This document shows, one piece after another, positions 43,577-52,091 of a stretch of 64,000 bases of DNA (position 1 is the first letter of the stretch; every line of letters begins with the position of its first letter). The translations under genes and the position numbers were made by a program. Source of the stretch: Phycicoccus avicenniae_A (GTDB taxonomy: Bacteria > Actinomycetota > Actinomycetes > Actinomycetales > Dermatophilaceae); assembly GCF_050496545.1 (NCBI RefSeq), contig NZ_JBNVZV010000020.1, positions 1 through 64,000 of the forward strand, read 5' to 3'. The notes beneath the pieces are model-generated. The model made no database searches and had not been told where the DNA came from. It worked only from the letters and a program-made list of their open reading frames with translations.

Positions 43577-44512
43577 GTGAAGGGGCTCGTCGACATCCAC
43601 TGCCACGGCGCCGCCGGGCACGAGCTGGGCGCCACGACCGAGGGCACCCTTGCCGCGGTCGCGCACCACGCGGCCACCGGGACCGACGTGCTCGTGGCCA
43701 GTCTCGTCTCTGCCCCGTTCGACCGGCTCCTCGAGCAGGTGCGCACCCTGGCCCCCCTCGTCGCCGACGGCACGCTGGCCGGCATCCACCTCGAGGGGCC
43801 CTTCCTCGCCCACGGGCGGCGGGGTGCCCACGACCCCGCGGCGCTCGCCGCCCCCGATGCCTCCCTCGTCGAGCGGCTCGCCGAGGCCGCCGCCCTCGCC
43901 GGCGCGCCGGACGCCCTGCGCCAGATGACGTTCGCCCCCGAGCTGCCCGGTGCCGACGCCCTGCTCCGCGCGCTCGTCGAGCACGGCATCCGCCCCGCCG
44001 TCGGGCACACCGAGGCCGACGCCGGCACGACGGCCCGCACCCTCGCCGAGGTCGCCGCCCTCCAGGGCGCGCCGGCCCTGGTCACCCACCTGTTCAACGG
44101 GATGCCCCCGCTGCACCACCGCGCCGGTGGGCCGGTGGCCGCCGCGCTCGCCGCCGCCGCGCGCGGTGAGGCGGTCGTCGAGCTCATCGCCGACGGCGTG
44201 CACGTCTCGCCCGAGGTCGTGCGGATGGTCTTCGAGACGGTCGGCCCCGAGTCGGTCGCCCTCGTCTCCGACGCGATGGCCGCCACGGGGCTGGGCGACG
44301 GCCGGTACCGCCTCGGCAGCCTCGAGGTCGACGTCGCCGAGGGCACGGCCCGCACCACCGACACCGGGTCGATCGCCGGCGGCACCTCGACCCTCGGTGA
44401 GTGCGTGCGCTGGTGCCTCGAGGTGGCGGGCCTGCCCGAGGCGGACGTCCTCACCGCAGCCTCGACGACGCCGGCCCGGGCCCTCGGTCTCACGCCGACC
44501 ACCCGGCCCTGA
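43577..44512 (+). CDS. nagA: N-acetylglucosamine-6-phosphate deacetylase, short form
   Basis: Removes the acetyl group from GlcNAc-6-P. The core motifs are DIHCHG (6-11), HLEGPF (71-76, metal Glu73), GHTEAD, THLFNGM, ADGVHV and SDAMAATG (catalytic Asp). The protein has 311 residues, about 60-70 fewer than usual. The N-terminal beta-sandwich half that normally precedes the APGFIDIHVHG strand is missing, and no upstream codons encode it. It is the only amino-sugar enzyme near the ROK/ABC locus, and may serve GlcNAc taken up there. Confidence 0.85.
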   Translation: MKGLVDIHCHGAAGHELGATTEGTLAAVAHHAATGTDVLVASLVSAPFDRLLEQVRTLAPLVADGTLAGIHLEGPFLAHGRRGAHDPAALAAPDASLVERLAEAAALAGAPDALRQMTFAPELPGADALLRALVEHGIRPAVGHTEADAGTTARTLAEVAALQGAPALVTHLFNGMPPLHHRAGGPVAAALAAAARGEAVVELIADGVHVSPEVVRMVFETVGPESVALVSDAMAATGLGDGRYRLGSLEVDVAEGTARTTDTGSIAGGTSTLGECVRWCLEVAGLPEADVLTAASTTPARALGLTPTTRP

Positions 44513-44576
44513 CACCGCGCCCACGATCCGGAACCGCGCCGCACCCCGGGGTGCGGGGCCGTGCCTACAGTGGGGC

Positions 44577-45242
44577 ATGGAGTCGCTGCCGCTCTTCCCG
44601 CTCGGCGGGGTGCTGCTGCCCGGGGCGCGGATGCCCCTGCAGCTCTTCGAGCCGCGCTACCTCGAGCTCGCCCAGCACCTGGCCGGCGAGCCGGAGGACC
44701 AGCGTCGCTTCGGCATCGTGCGCATCCGGCACGGCCACGAGGTCGGCGAGGGTGCGGCCACCGACCTCCAGGAGATCGGCTGCGAGGCGCGCGTCGACGC
44801 GATGGCCCTCGCGCGCGGGGACGCCGGCACGGTGGTGCACCTCGTGGCGCGCGGTGCCCGACGCTTCCGGCTGGAGTCGCTCGACGCAGCGGCCGGCACC
44901 GCGTTCATCACCGGCGCCGTCACCTGGCTCGACGAGCCCGCGGTCGACGACGACCCCGAGGTGGCCCGGCTGGTCCAGCGCGTCCTGACCGCGCACGCCA
45001 CCTACCTGCGGACCCTCGGCGCGACGGCCGACCCGGTCGAGGCGGGCCCGCGTGACGTGGCCTACCGCGTGGCCGAGCGGATGGTCCTCGAGCCGACCGA
45101 CCGCCAGCGGGTCCTCGACGGCGCCGACGCCGCGACCCGGCTGCGCACGGTCCTCTCGCTGCTCGGCCGGGAGACGGCCATCGTCGACCGCTTCGCGGCG
45201 CTGCCCACCCCGCCGGACCTCGGTGGCGCGTCGCTCAACTGA
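44577..45242 (+). CDS. LON substrate-binding domain protein
   Basis: A 221-residue protein containing only the N-terminal LON domain (PUA-like): LPLFPLGGVLLPGARMPLQLFEPRYLEL is the hallmark, followed by FGIVRIRHGHEVGEG and VHLVARGARRFRLES. No protease or ATPase part is present. Such free-standing LON proteins are widespread with unclear function. It starts 64 bp after nagA. Confidence 0.85.
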   Translation: MESLPLFPLGGVLLPGARMPLQLFEPRYLELAQHLAGEPEDQRRFGIVRIRHGHEVGEGAATDLQEIGCEARVDAMALARGDAGTVVHLVARGARRFRLESLDAAAGTAFITGAVTWLDEPAVDDDPEVARLVQRVLTAHATYLRTLGATADPVEAGPRDVAYRVAERMVLEPTDRQRVLDGADAATRLRTVLSLLGRETAIVDRFAALPTPPDLGGASLN

Positions 45243-45264
45243 GGCCTCGCGTAGGGTGCGGCGC

Positions 45265-45546
45265 ATGGACCTCGCCCGCCTCCAGGAGGTCATCGAGCGC
45301 ACCTACGGTGAGCGCGACCGGGCCCGGGGCGTGCCGAGCACGGTCGCGTGGCTGGCCGAGGAGGTCGGCGAGCTGGCCCAGGCGGTGCGCAAGGGCACGC
45401 AGGCACAGCGCGAGCACGAGTTCGCCGACGTCGTGGCGTGGGTCGCCTCGTTGGCCAACCAGACCGGCGTCGACCTGACGGCGGCGGTCGAGCGCTACGC
45501 CCACGGGTGCCCGCGCTGCGGCGGCTCGCCCTGCACCTGCCCCTGA
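45265..45546 (+). CDS. MazG-like nucleotide pyrophosphohydrolase
   Basis: A 93-residue all-alpha NTP pyrophosphohydrolase of the MazG superfamily. The metal-binding pattern is EEVGELAQAVR and, later, HEFADVVAWVASLA (E-x-x-E ... D). A Cys-rich tail CPRCGGSPCTCP resembles those in archaeal and actinobacterial MazG-like proteins and could bind zinc. It likely hydrolyses aberrant NTPs. It lies 22 bp after the LON-domain gene. Confidence 0.82.
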   Translation: MDLARLQEVIERTYGERDRARGVPSTVAWLAEEVGELAQAVRKGTQAQREHEFADVVAWVASLANQTGVDLTAAVERYAHGCPRCGGSPCTCP

Positions 45547-45578
45547 CGCGACGAGGTCGCCGGTCCCGTCGGCCAGAC

Positions 45579-45608
45579 GGTCAGCCGGTCAGCCGGTCAG
45601 CCGGTCGG
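45579..45608. repeat. Octanucleotide tandem repeat
   Basis: GGTCAGCC is repeated three and a half times between convergent genes and runs over the stop codon of the dienelactone hydrolase-like gene. Confidence 0.75.
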
Positions 45609-46295
45609 CAGGGTGCGCGCGAGCCACGCCTCGGTGCGGGCCCAGGCGTCGGCGCTCGCGGCGGCGTCGTGGTTGACGAAGTCGTCGTTGTCGAAGGCGT
45701 GGTCGGCACCGGGGTAGGTGAGCACCTCCGCCGGGGCGGCACCGGAGGTGACGGCGGCCCGGATCCGCTCGACGACGTCCATCGGCAGGTAGGAGTCGGC
45801 CTCGCCGAAGACGTGGAGCGACGGCGTGGACACCGACGGCACGGCCTCGACGAGGTTCGGGAGGGCCGACCCGTAGTAGGAGACGAGGGCGTCGGCGGGC
45901 TGCCCCGCGACGACCGCGTAGCCGAGGCCCCCACCGAAGCAGAAGCCGACCACCCCGACGCCCCCGGTGACCTCCGGGAGGTCGCGCAGGACGTCCAGGG
46001 CCGCGGTGGAGTCGGCGACGGCGGCGTCCCAGTCGAGCCGGCCGAGCAGGTCCATCGCCTCGGCGAGCATGTCGGGTCCGTTCTCGACCGAGGTCGTGCC
46101 GAGCCGCCAGAACACCTCGGGCGCCAGGACGACGTAGCCGAGCGCCGCGAGGTCCTCGGCGCGCCGCTCGATGTACGGGCTGATGCCGAAGATCTCCTGG
46201 AGCAGGAGGACGCCGGGACCGGTGCCGCCCGGGGGCAGCCAGCGGTGGGCCGGCATCACGCCGCCCTCGGTCGGGACCTGGATCGGCTCGCTCAT
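45597..46295 (-). CDS. Dienelactone hydrolase family protein
   Basis: Alpha/beta-hydrolase of 232 residues with the DLH layout: oxyanion region LLLQEIFGISPYI (31-43), nucleophile Cys119 in GFCFGGG and the catalytic His in GADHAFDN. The Cys nucleophile is the dienelactone hydrolase hallmark. It may open lactones or act as a general carboxylesterase. The ATG at 46295 has no strong leader. It stands alone. Confidence 0.88.
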   Translation of the reverse strand: MSEPIQVPTEGGVMPAHRWLPPGGTGPGVLLLQEIFGISPYIERRAEDLAALGYVVLAPEVFWRLGTTSVENGPDMLAEAMDLLGRLDWDAAVADSTAALDVLRDLPEVTGGVGVVGFCFGGGLGYAVVAGQPADALVSYYGSALPNLVEAVPSVSTPSLHVFGEADSYLPMDVVERIRAAVTSGAAPAEVLTYPGADHAFDNDDFVNHDAAASADAWARTEAWLARTLPTG

Positions 46296-46758
46296 GGGGT
46301 CAGTATGCCGGGGTCGGTTCGGGGTCGGTCCCTCTCGGCCGCGGGCTGCATTCGGCCGAGGACCCACCGCAATGTCGGGGAAAATCGGCGTGGCACCTTC
46401 CTGCACATTGATCGGCAGGAAGCGGACCACATGGCGGCGGCTTCGGACACCCATGGCGGGCGAGCTCCACTGCGACAGCCGTAACCGGAAAGAGTTCGTG
46501 TACAGCAGTATTCGTGACACCGTCACGACAATGCTGCCATCCCGAGCGGCCGGTCGGTCCATCGTTGTCATCGACACCGGCACCGGTTGTTCGCAGGGAC
46601 GGGCGCTCGCCATGACATTTGTCGTCGGCGGTCGTGACATTCCGGGAGGGTGAGGTAAAGCGCAGGCAAAGAATTCCGAGAAGGCTGGAAATGCCCCATC
46701 CGATGTGATGTCTTGGGTCGAAGTCCGTGCAGGGGAGAGCACGAGAGGAGGTCCGCCG
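46296..46758. other. Long intergenic region, no gene seen
   Basis: 463 bp before the first secreted-protein gene. It is clearly less GC-rich than its surroundings from about 46360 on. Open frames here lack ribosome binding sites and coding character. A TAAA (46656-46659), 15 bp, TCCGAGAA (46675-46682) pair resembles the FliA/WhiG sigma factor consensus. It likely holds the promoter and a long leader. Confidence 0.5.
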
Positions 46759-47778
46759 ATGGCTCGGTCCACGGTGCTGCGAAGCCCTGTCCGGCTGCTC
46801 CTCGCGGCCGCCTTCGTGGCGGTCTCCTGGCTGCTCCTCGGCCCCGCGCAGGCCCACGCCGAGGAGCCGGCGCCGCGGTCGGGCGGCCTCCTCGGACAGC
46901 TCGCCCGCACCCTCGACACGGACGTCCTCGCCCCCGTGAGCCGCACCACGACCGCCGCGACCGGGACCGTGACCACGACGGTCGAGCGGACCGTGGACCG
47001 GGGCACGAGCATCGTCTCCGGCACCACGGCCGCCCTCTCGCGGACGACGACGGAGGTCGTCCCCGTGGCGCCCGTCGCCCCCGCCGTCCAGGCGGCGGCC
47101 GGGACCGTCGACGACGTCGTGGCCGTGACGACCAGGACGACCCGGAGCACCGTCTCGACCACGACCTCCGTCGTCACCGACACCCTGAACAGCTCGTCGG
47201 TCATGGTGTCCGACACCGTGATCGACATCGCCGACACCACCGACACGGCGCTCGGCCACCTCATCGCCACCGTCGACGACGTGCTCACCCCCGTGACCGA
47301 CGTGCTGGCTCCGGTCACCGACGTGCTCGTGCCGACGCCCGGCCACGTCCTGCCGCCGACGGTGTCGGGGCCCGACGCCGGTGCCGTGGGCCCGACGGGC
47401 GCCACCACCGCCGACGCCGTGCCTGCCCTCGCAGCGGTGGGCGGCGCCTTCGTCCCGCCGGCCGCCGGTTCGTCGGGCGACGTGGCGCGGACCCTGACCA
47501 CGCCGGTGTCCCCGACCCGTGTCCTCGTGCCCGCCGCGGCGGCGCCGGTGCTCCACCGGCTGCTCGACACCCCGGCTCCCCTCGGGGCCCTCACCGCGCT
47601 CGTCTGCCTCGGCGCAGCGGGCGCCCTCACGATCTCCGGGCCCGGTGGCGCACCGGGTGCCGCGGCCCTGACCGCGCGGCACCCGCTCCCCCCGCTCGGC
47701 CGGCCGGCGCCGGTGCTCGGCACCGCGAGGACCGTCGGTCCCCGGCCCGTCCTCCTCCCCGGCCTCAGCCCTGACTGA
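46759..47778 (+). CDS. Secreted Thr/Val-rich protein of unknown function
   Basis: A 339-residue protein with a signal peptide (about 1-33; LLLAAAFVAVSWLLLGPAQAHA). The mature part is low-complexity, rich in Thr, Val, Ala and Asp, with TDVL-type repeats (TPVTDVLAPVTDVLVP). A hydrophobic stretch near residues 275-295 (GALTALVCLGAAGALTISG) could anchor it to the membrane. There is no LPxTG-type signal. AGAGGAGG precedes the ATG. Located 88 bp upstream of the chaplin-like gene, so the pair may be made together at the surface. Confidence 0.7.
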   Translation: MARSTVLRSPVRLLLAAAFVAVSWLLLGPAQAHAEEPAPRSGGLLGQLARTLDTDVLAPVSRTTTAATGTVTTTVERTVDRGTSIVSGTTAALSRTTTEVVPVAPVAPAVQAAAGTVDDVVAVTTRTTRSTVSTTTSVVTDTLNSSSVMVSDTVIDIADTTDTALGHLIATVDDVLTPVTDVLAPVTDVLVPTPGHVLPPTVSGPDAGAVGPTGATTADAVPALAAVGGAFVPPAAGSSGDVARTLTTPVSPTRVLVPAAAAPVLHRLLDTPAPLGALTALVCLGAAGALTISGPGGAPGAAALTARHPLPPLGRPAPVLGTARTVGPRPVLLPGLSPD

Positions 47779-47866
47779 TCCGCCCCTGCGTCCCCTCGCG
47801 CGGACGCTCGGCACGACCCCACGTCCGCGTGGGCTCCACGGATCAGCCAGGAAAGGAAGCACGGCC

Positions 47867-49192
47867 ATGCATGCACACGTACGCAGAGGGCTCCAGGTGG
47901 CCCTCCTCGTGGGAGGTGGCGTCCTGTTCGCCAGTCCCGCGTTCGCCGACGACACGACGTCCGGCACCGACTCCCTCCTCGGGGGCAACCAGGTCCTGAG
48001 CCGGGTGACCGCACCGGTCACCGCGGCCGGCAACGCGATCTCCGTGATCGGGGACTCGCACTCGGAGAAGGCGACGACCTCGTCGTCGTCCGGGAACGGC
48101 TCGGCCGGAGGGGCGTCGAGCACCTCGGGCGAGGACTCCGCCGGGGGTGGGAACCAGGTGACGGCACCGGTGAGCATCCCGGTGACGGTCTCGGGCAACG
48201 CGATCTCCGTGATCGGGGACTCGCACTCGGAGAAGGCGAGCACCAAGGCCTCGACCGATGGCGGCTCGGCCGGAGGGGCGTCGAGCACCTCGGGCGAGGA
48301 CTCCGCCGGGGGTGGGAACCAGGTGACGGCGCCGGTGAGCATCCCGGTGACCGTCGGCGGGAACGCCGTGTCGGTGATCGGGGACTCGCACTCCGAGGGA
48401 GCGACCACGACGGCCGGCTCCACCGGCGGCACCGGTACGGGTGGCTCGACGACCGGCGAGGACTCGCTGCTCGGCGGGAACCAGCTCGGGAGCATCGTCT
48501 CGGTCCCGATCACCGTCGGTGGCAACGCGATCTCGGTGCTCGGGGACTCGCACTCCGAGGATGCGGCCACGAGCGGTGGGTCCACCGGGTCGACGGGCTC
48601 GACGAGCCCGGGGAGCACCTCGGGTGAGGACTCGGCCCTGGGCGGCAACCAGGTCGCCCTGCCGGTCGGCATCCCCGTCACGGTCGGTGGCAACGCCGTC
48701 TCCGGCGTCGGTGACTCCACGAGCACCGGTGCGGTGACGACCACCCCCGCGACCGCGGGCGGGTCGAGCGGCTCCACGACGGGCGAGGACTCGCTCGGCG
48801 GCGGCAACCAGGTCGGCCTCCCGATCTCCGTCCCGGTGACCATCGGCGGCAACGCCGGCTCGGTCATCGGCGACTCGACGACGGAGGGTCCGACGACCGG
48901 CACCCCCGGCGACCCCGCCACCCCCGGCACCCCCGGCGACCCCGGCACCCCCGGGACGCCGGGTGACCCCGGCACCCCGGGCGCTCCGGAGTCCCCGGTC
49001 GGCTCGGCCTCCCCGCCGACCGCGGTGCAGGACGTCGTGGCCGGCGTCGTCACCGCGGCACCGGCCGCACAGATGCTGGCGCAGACGGGCCTCGAGGGCG
49101 GGCTGATACTCGCGCTCGCGGGTGCGCTCCTGCTCGTCGGCGCCGCGCTCGTGCTCTCCTCCCGGCGGCTGCCGGTGGGGGCGCGGGCGTGA
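47867..49192 (+). CDS. Chaplin-like repeat surface protein with LAQTG sorting signal
   Basis: A 441-residue wall protein. After a signal peptide (about 1-27), six imperfect repeats of chaplin type follow, each like GEDSxxGGNQV, VSIPVTVGGN and AVSVIGDSHSE. The Cys pair present in most Streptomyces chaplins is absent. A collagen-like PGT/PGD linker (about 345-375) leads to a sorting signal LAQTG (about 407), a hydrophobic helix and SSRRL. LAxTG is the motif of class E sortases. It is probably a covalently attached, amyloid-prone or hydrophobic coat protein. Repeats 2 and 3 are nearly identical at DNA level, showing recent duplication. Confidence 0.83.
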   Translation: MHAHVRRGLQVALLVGGGVLFASPAFADDTTSGTDSLLGGNQVLSRVTAPVTAAGNAISVIGDSHSEKATTSSSSGNGSAGGASSTSGEDSAGGGNQVTAPVSIPVTVSGNAISVIGDSHSEKASTKASTDGGSAGGASSTSGEDSAGGGNQVTAPVSIPVTVGGNAVSVIGDSHSEGATTTAGSTGGTGTGGSTTGEDSLLGGNQLGSIVSVPITVGGNAISVLGDSHSEDAATSGGSTGSTGSTSPGSTSGEDSALGGNQVALPVGIPVTVGGNAVSGVGDSTSTGAVTTTPATAGGSSGSTTGEDSLGGGNQVGLPISVPVTIGGNAGSVIGDSTTEGPTTGTPGDPATPGTPGDPGTPGTPGDPGTPGAPESPVGSASPPTAVQDVVAGVVTAAPAAQMLAQTGLEGGLILALAGALLLVGAALVLSSRRLPVGARA

Positions 49193-49202
49193 CCTGAACG
49201 GG

Positions 49203-49237
49203 CCGGACCGGGCGCACCCCTGTCGTGCCCGGTCCGG
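49203..49237. terminator. Hairpin between convergent genes
   Basis: CCGGACCGGGC (49203-49213) and GCCCGGTCCGG (49227-49237) are perfect arms between the chaplin-like gene stop and the HprK-like gene stop, likely a two-way terminator. Confidence 0.65.
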
Positions 49238-50425
49238 TCAGGGTCGGTCGGCCCCGACCGGCTCCACGTGCCCCGACGCCACGAGGGCGCTCACCGTCGC
49301 GGTGAGGATCCCGTCGGCGTCGGGGTGCGGGCCGTGCTCCGCGACGGCCCGCTCGACGAGCTCGTCGAGACCGCGCGGCTCCTCCAGGGCGCGCCACACC
49401 GTCGAGGCGAGGCCCGGCAGGACCGACGGGACCTGGGCCCGGATGACGAGGCTCGACCCCTGCGCGTGCACGGCGTGCTGGAACGAGGTGCGGCACACCG
49501 GGCCCTGACCCGTCCAGCCCTCCACCGTCACCGGGGGCGACGGGGGCGACGGGGGCGACGGGGGCGCGTCGTCGTCCTCGAGCAGCGCCGGCTCGTCCCC
49601 GCGCTCGCACGCCCACGCGACCGGCTCCTCGTCCGCGCCGCGCCCCTCGGCGAGCCCGCGGACCAGCTCGACGCACTCGGCGATCTCGGCGTAGTGCAGT
49701 CGCCACGGGCCGCCCCCCGCGGTGAGGGCGGAGCAGACGGCCTCCATCGGGTGCTCCAGCCGGAGCAGCGCGGAGGTCTGGGGGACGACCTCGGCGAGCG
49801 CCTCGACGAGCGGGACCCGCTCCAGCCGCGATGCCTGCGCGGCCGGGTCGCGGGAGAGGAGGACCAGCGCGGCCAGGTGCAGCTCGGCCGGGGCCCGCAC
49901 CAGCCCGAGCTCGTCGGGGCCGGACTCGGTCTTGTCGAAGGGGTCCGTGGGGTCGTGCAGCACGGACAGCGGCTTGGCCCAGGGCCGGACGGTCAGGTCG
50001 TCCTCGACGGCGACCGTCTCGTCCGACACGTACCCGAGGTGCGCACCCAGGACCCGGGCCGCCGTCGTCTTCCCCGTGCCGGATGCCGCGACGAGGGCGA
50101 CGGTCGCCCCGTCCGGCGCGCTCACGCCCGCCGCGTGGAGCAGGAGGCACTGCCCGGTGCGGCGGTGGATGGAGGCCATCGTCAGGGCCCGGGACAGGAG
50201 GTAGGGCAGCTCCGCGTCCGAGGCGCGGTGGGGCACACCGGCCAGCGACAGCAGGCCGTCGGCGCGCCCGACCACGTAGGGCCGGACCTCACCCTCCGGT
50301 GCCGGGCCGCTCGCCGCCCGGGTCCAGAGCGCCCGGACCCGGCCGGCCATCGGCTCGCCGAGGCCGTCGACGTCGAGCGACCACGCCGCGCCGAAGGCGT
50401 CCACGAGCAGGGGGCCACCCGTCAC
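49238..50425 (-). CDS. HPr kinase-like ATP-binding domain fused to PqqD-like domain
   Basis: A 395-residue protein. The N-terminal part (about 85-200) has an HprK-like P-loop, VAASGTGKTTAARVLGAHLG (112-131), and SDETVAV, as in HPr kinase C-terminal domains. A Pro-rich linker (APPSPPSPPSPP, about 290) leads to a C-terminal winged helix of PqqD type (about 305-395; GLASTVWRALEEPRGLDELVERAVAEHG). PqqD domains bind leader peptides in RiPP pathways, and some HprK homologues phosphorylate lasso peptides. No peptide precursor or partner is seen here. The stop side is convergent with the chaplin-like gene; the start overlaps the fructosamine kinase stop. Confidence 0.65.
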   Translation of the reverse strand: MTGGPLLVDAFGAAWSLDVDGLGEPMAGRVRALWTRAASGPAPEGEVRPYVVGRADGLLSLAGVPHRASDAELPYLLSRALTMASIHRRTGQCLLLHAAGVSAPDGATVALVAASGTGKTTAARVLGAHLGYVSDETVAVEDDLTVRPWAKPLSVLHDPTDPFDKTESGPDELGLVRAPAELHLAALVLLSRDPAAQASRLERVPLVEALAEVVPQTSALLRLEHPMEAVCSALTAGGGPWRLHYAEIAECVELVRGLAEGRGADEEPVAWACERGDEPALLEDDDAPPSPPSPPSPPVTVEGWTGQGPVCRTSFQHAVHAQGSSLVIRAQVPSVLPGLASTVWRALEEPRGLDELVERAVAEHGPHPDADGILTATVSALVASGHVEPVGADRP

Positions 50426-51204
50426 GACCGCGACCCTCCCGTGTACCGCGACGCGGCGTCGAGCGACTGGCGGACGTAGGAGCCCCCGAAGAGGACGGCG
50501 TGCAGGAGGAGGGGGTGGACCTGGTGCAGGAGGACGCGGTCGCGCCAGCCGTCGGTGAGCGGTGCGGCCTCGTCGTAGGCGGCCAGCACCCGGTCGAGGT
50601 GCGGGGCGCCGAAGAGGAGGAGCATCGCGAGGTCGGCCTCGCGGTGACCGCCGTGGGCGGCCGGGTCGATGAGCACCGCGCTCTCGGGCGTCCAGACGAC
50701 GTTGCCGGACCAGAGGTCGCCGTGCAGGCGGGACGGGACCTCGCCGGTGTCGAGCGCGCCGCCGGCGACGACGGCGGCGAAGCGCTCGAGCGCGGTGACG
50801 GCGGCCGGGTCGAGGACCCCCCGATCGGACCCGAGCCGGACCAGCGGCAGCACGCGGGCCTCGGCGAGGAACGGGCCCCAGGCATCCCAGTGCCCGAGCG
50901 GCAGCGGGAGCGGCTCGCTGAGCGGGCCGAGCCAGCCGTCCCCGGACCAGCCCTCCGGCGCCGCGCCGAAACCCGGGGCACCGGCGGCATGGGTCGTGGC
51001 GAGGCCGCGCCCGAGCGCCTCCGCGTGGGCGGGTGTGGCGGGCGCGTCGTCGAGCATCGGCAGCTCGAGGTGGTCCTCACCGACGCCGAGCACCTCGGCG
51101 ACCCGCGCGCCGTCGTCGACGGCGAGCCAGCCCAGTCCCGCGGCCTCCCACCGGAAGTACCCCGGGGGCGCGCTGACCGAGGACTTGCGGTACCGGCGCG
51201 GCAT
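50422..51204 (-). CDS. Fructosamine kinase family protein
   Basis: A 260-residue aminoglycoside-phosphotransferase-fold kinase of the fructosamine-3-kinase family, which phosphorylates Amadori products so that they decompose. The catalytic loop HGDLWSGN (161-168) and metal Asp in LIDPAAHGGHREADLAML are diagnostic. Slightly shorter than the usual 290 residues at the N-terminus. The ATG at 51204 is preferred. It overlaps the HprK-like gene (GTGA), so they are coupled. Confidence 0.88.
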   Translation of the reverse strand: MPRRYRKSSVSAPPGYFRWEAAGLGWLAVDDGARVAEVLGVGEDHLELPMLDDAPATPAHAEALGRGLATTHAAGAPGFGAAPEGWSGDGWLGPLSEPLPLPLGHWDAWGPFLAEARVLPLVRLGSDRGVLDPAAVTALERFAAVVAGGALDTGEVPSRLHGDLWSGNVVWTPESAVLIDPAAHGGHREADLAMLLLFGAPHLDRVLAAYDEAAPLTDGWRDRVLLHQVHPLLLHAVLFGGSYVRQSLDAASRYTGGSRS

Positions 51205-51294
51205 GGGCCCATCGTCGCATCCCGGGGAGGCTGACCGGAGTCGCTCCCGCGGGCTACAGTCTGGACGACGGCCCACGTGACCTCGGAGGAAGTC

Positions 51295-52068
51295 ATGACC
51301 GACACCCTTTCCCCGCTCCCACCGGACGACGAGGACACCGACCCGAACGCCCTGCTCGAGAGGTTCACGCAGGAGCTGGGTGGTGTCCTCGAGACGATGG
51401 ACGAGCTCTCGGACTACCTCGAGCGCGTCGTGCACGCCGTGCGCCGGCACGTCGACGGCTGCGACGAGGTCGGGGTCACCGTGCTCAGCGGCGACCGCCC
51501 GCACACCGCGGCCTACACGACCGTGCAGACCCTCGAGATCGACGCCGCGCAGTACGCCCTCGACGAGGGGCCGTGCCTCGACGCCGCGCACACCCGCAAG
51601 GAGCAGATGGTGCCCGACCTCTGCACCGACGACGGCCGGTGGCCGCGCTTCGCCGAGATCTCCCGCCGCGACGGGATGCGCAGCCTCTACGCCGTCCCGC
51701 TCGTCAGCGGCGACGAGTGCGTCGGCGCGATCAACCTCTACGCCTGGGCCACCAACGCCTTCGACGACTTCGACGCCGCCCTCGTGCGCGTCGCGGCCAG
51801 CCGGTGCGCCGACGCGGTGGTCGCCGTCACCGCCCTCGACGGCATGCGCCGGCTCGCCGGCCAGCTCGAGCAGGCGATGGCCAGCCGGGCCGTCATCGAG
51901 CAGGCCAAGGGCGTCATCATGGCGCTGCGCGGTGTCCCCGAGCACGACGCCTTCGAGGTGCTGCGCAAGACCTCGCAGGACCGCAACGTCAAGGTGCGGG
52001 TGCTCGCCGACGAGGTGGTGCGCGGCGTGGTCGCCGGCAGCCCGGGGCCGGGGGCGTCGGAGCGCTGA
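51295..52068 (+). CDS. GAF-ANTAR transcription antiterminator
   Basis: RNA-binding antitermination regulator of 257 residues. The GAF sensor domain is at about 20-175 (DEGPCLDAAHTRKEQMVPD, then LYAVPLVSGDECVGAINLYA). The ANTAR three-helix domain is at about 190-250 (SRAVIEQAKGVIMALRGVPEHDAF and VRVLADEVV). This layout is common in actinobacteria for stress-linked control. GGAGGAAGTC before the ATG at 51295 supports this start over 51277. Confidence 0.9.
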   Translation: MTDTLSPLPPDDEDTDPNALLERFTQELGGVLETMDELSDYLERVVHAVRRHVDGCDEVGVTVLSGDRPHTAAYTTVQTLEIDAAQYALDEGPCLDAAHTRKEQMVPDLCTDDGRWPRFAEISRRDGMRSLYAVPLVSGDECVGAINLYAWATNAFDDFDAALVRVAASRCADAVVAVTALDGMRRLAGQLEQAMASRAVIEQAKGVIMALRGVPEHDAFEVLRKTSQDRNVKVRVLADEVVRGVVAGSPGPGASER

Positions 52069-52091
52069 CACCGGTGTCCTAGAGTCGGGTC

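Noticed and set aside
46171..46653. 160-aa open frame in the long intergenic region
   Set aside because: It starts inside the dienelactone hydrolase gene on the opposite strand, lacks a ribosome binding site and has no family features.
47980..48900. Regular DNA repeats that could suggest a CRISPR array
   Set aside because: The period of about 165-190 bp and the intact reading frame show protein repeats of the chaplin-like gene, not 25-40 bp repeats with unique spacers.
49520..49570. GGGGGCGAC tandem repeat as a non-coding satellite
   Set aside because: It codes for the Pro-Ser linker (PPSPPSPP) between the two domains of the HprK-like protein.
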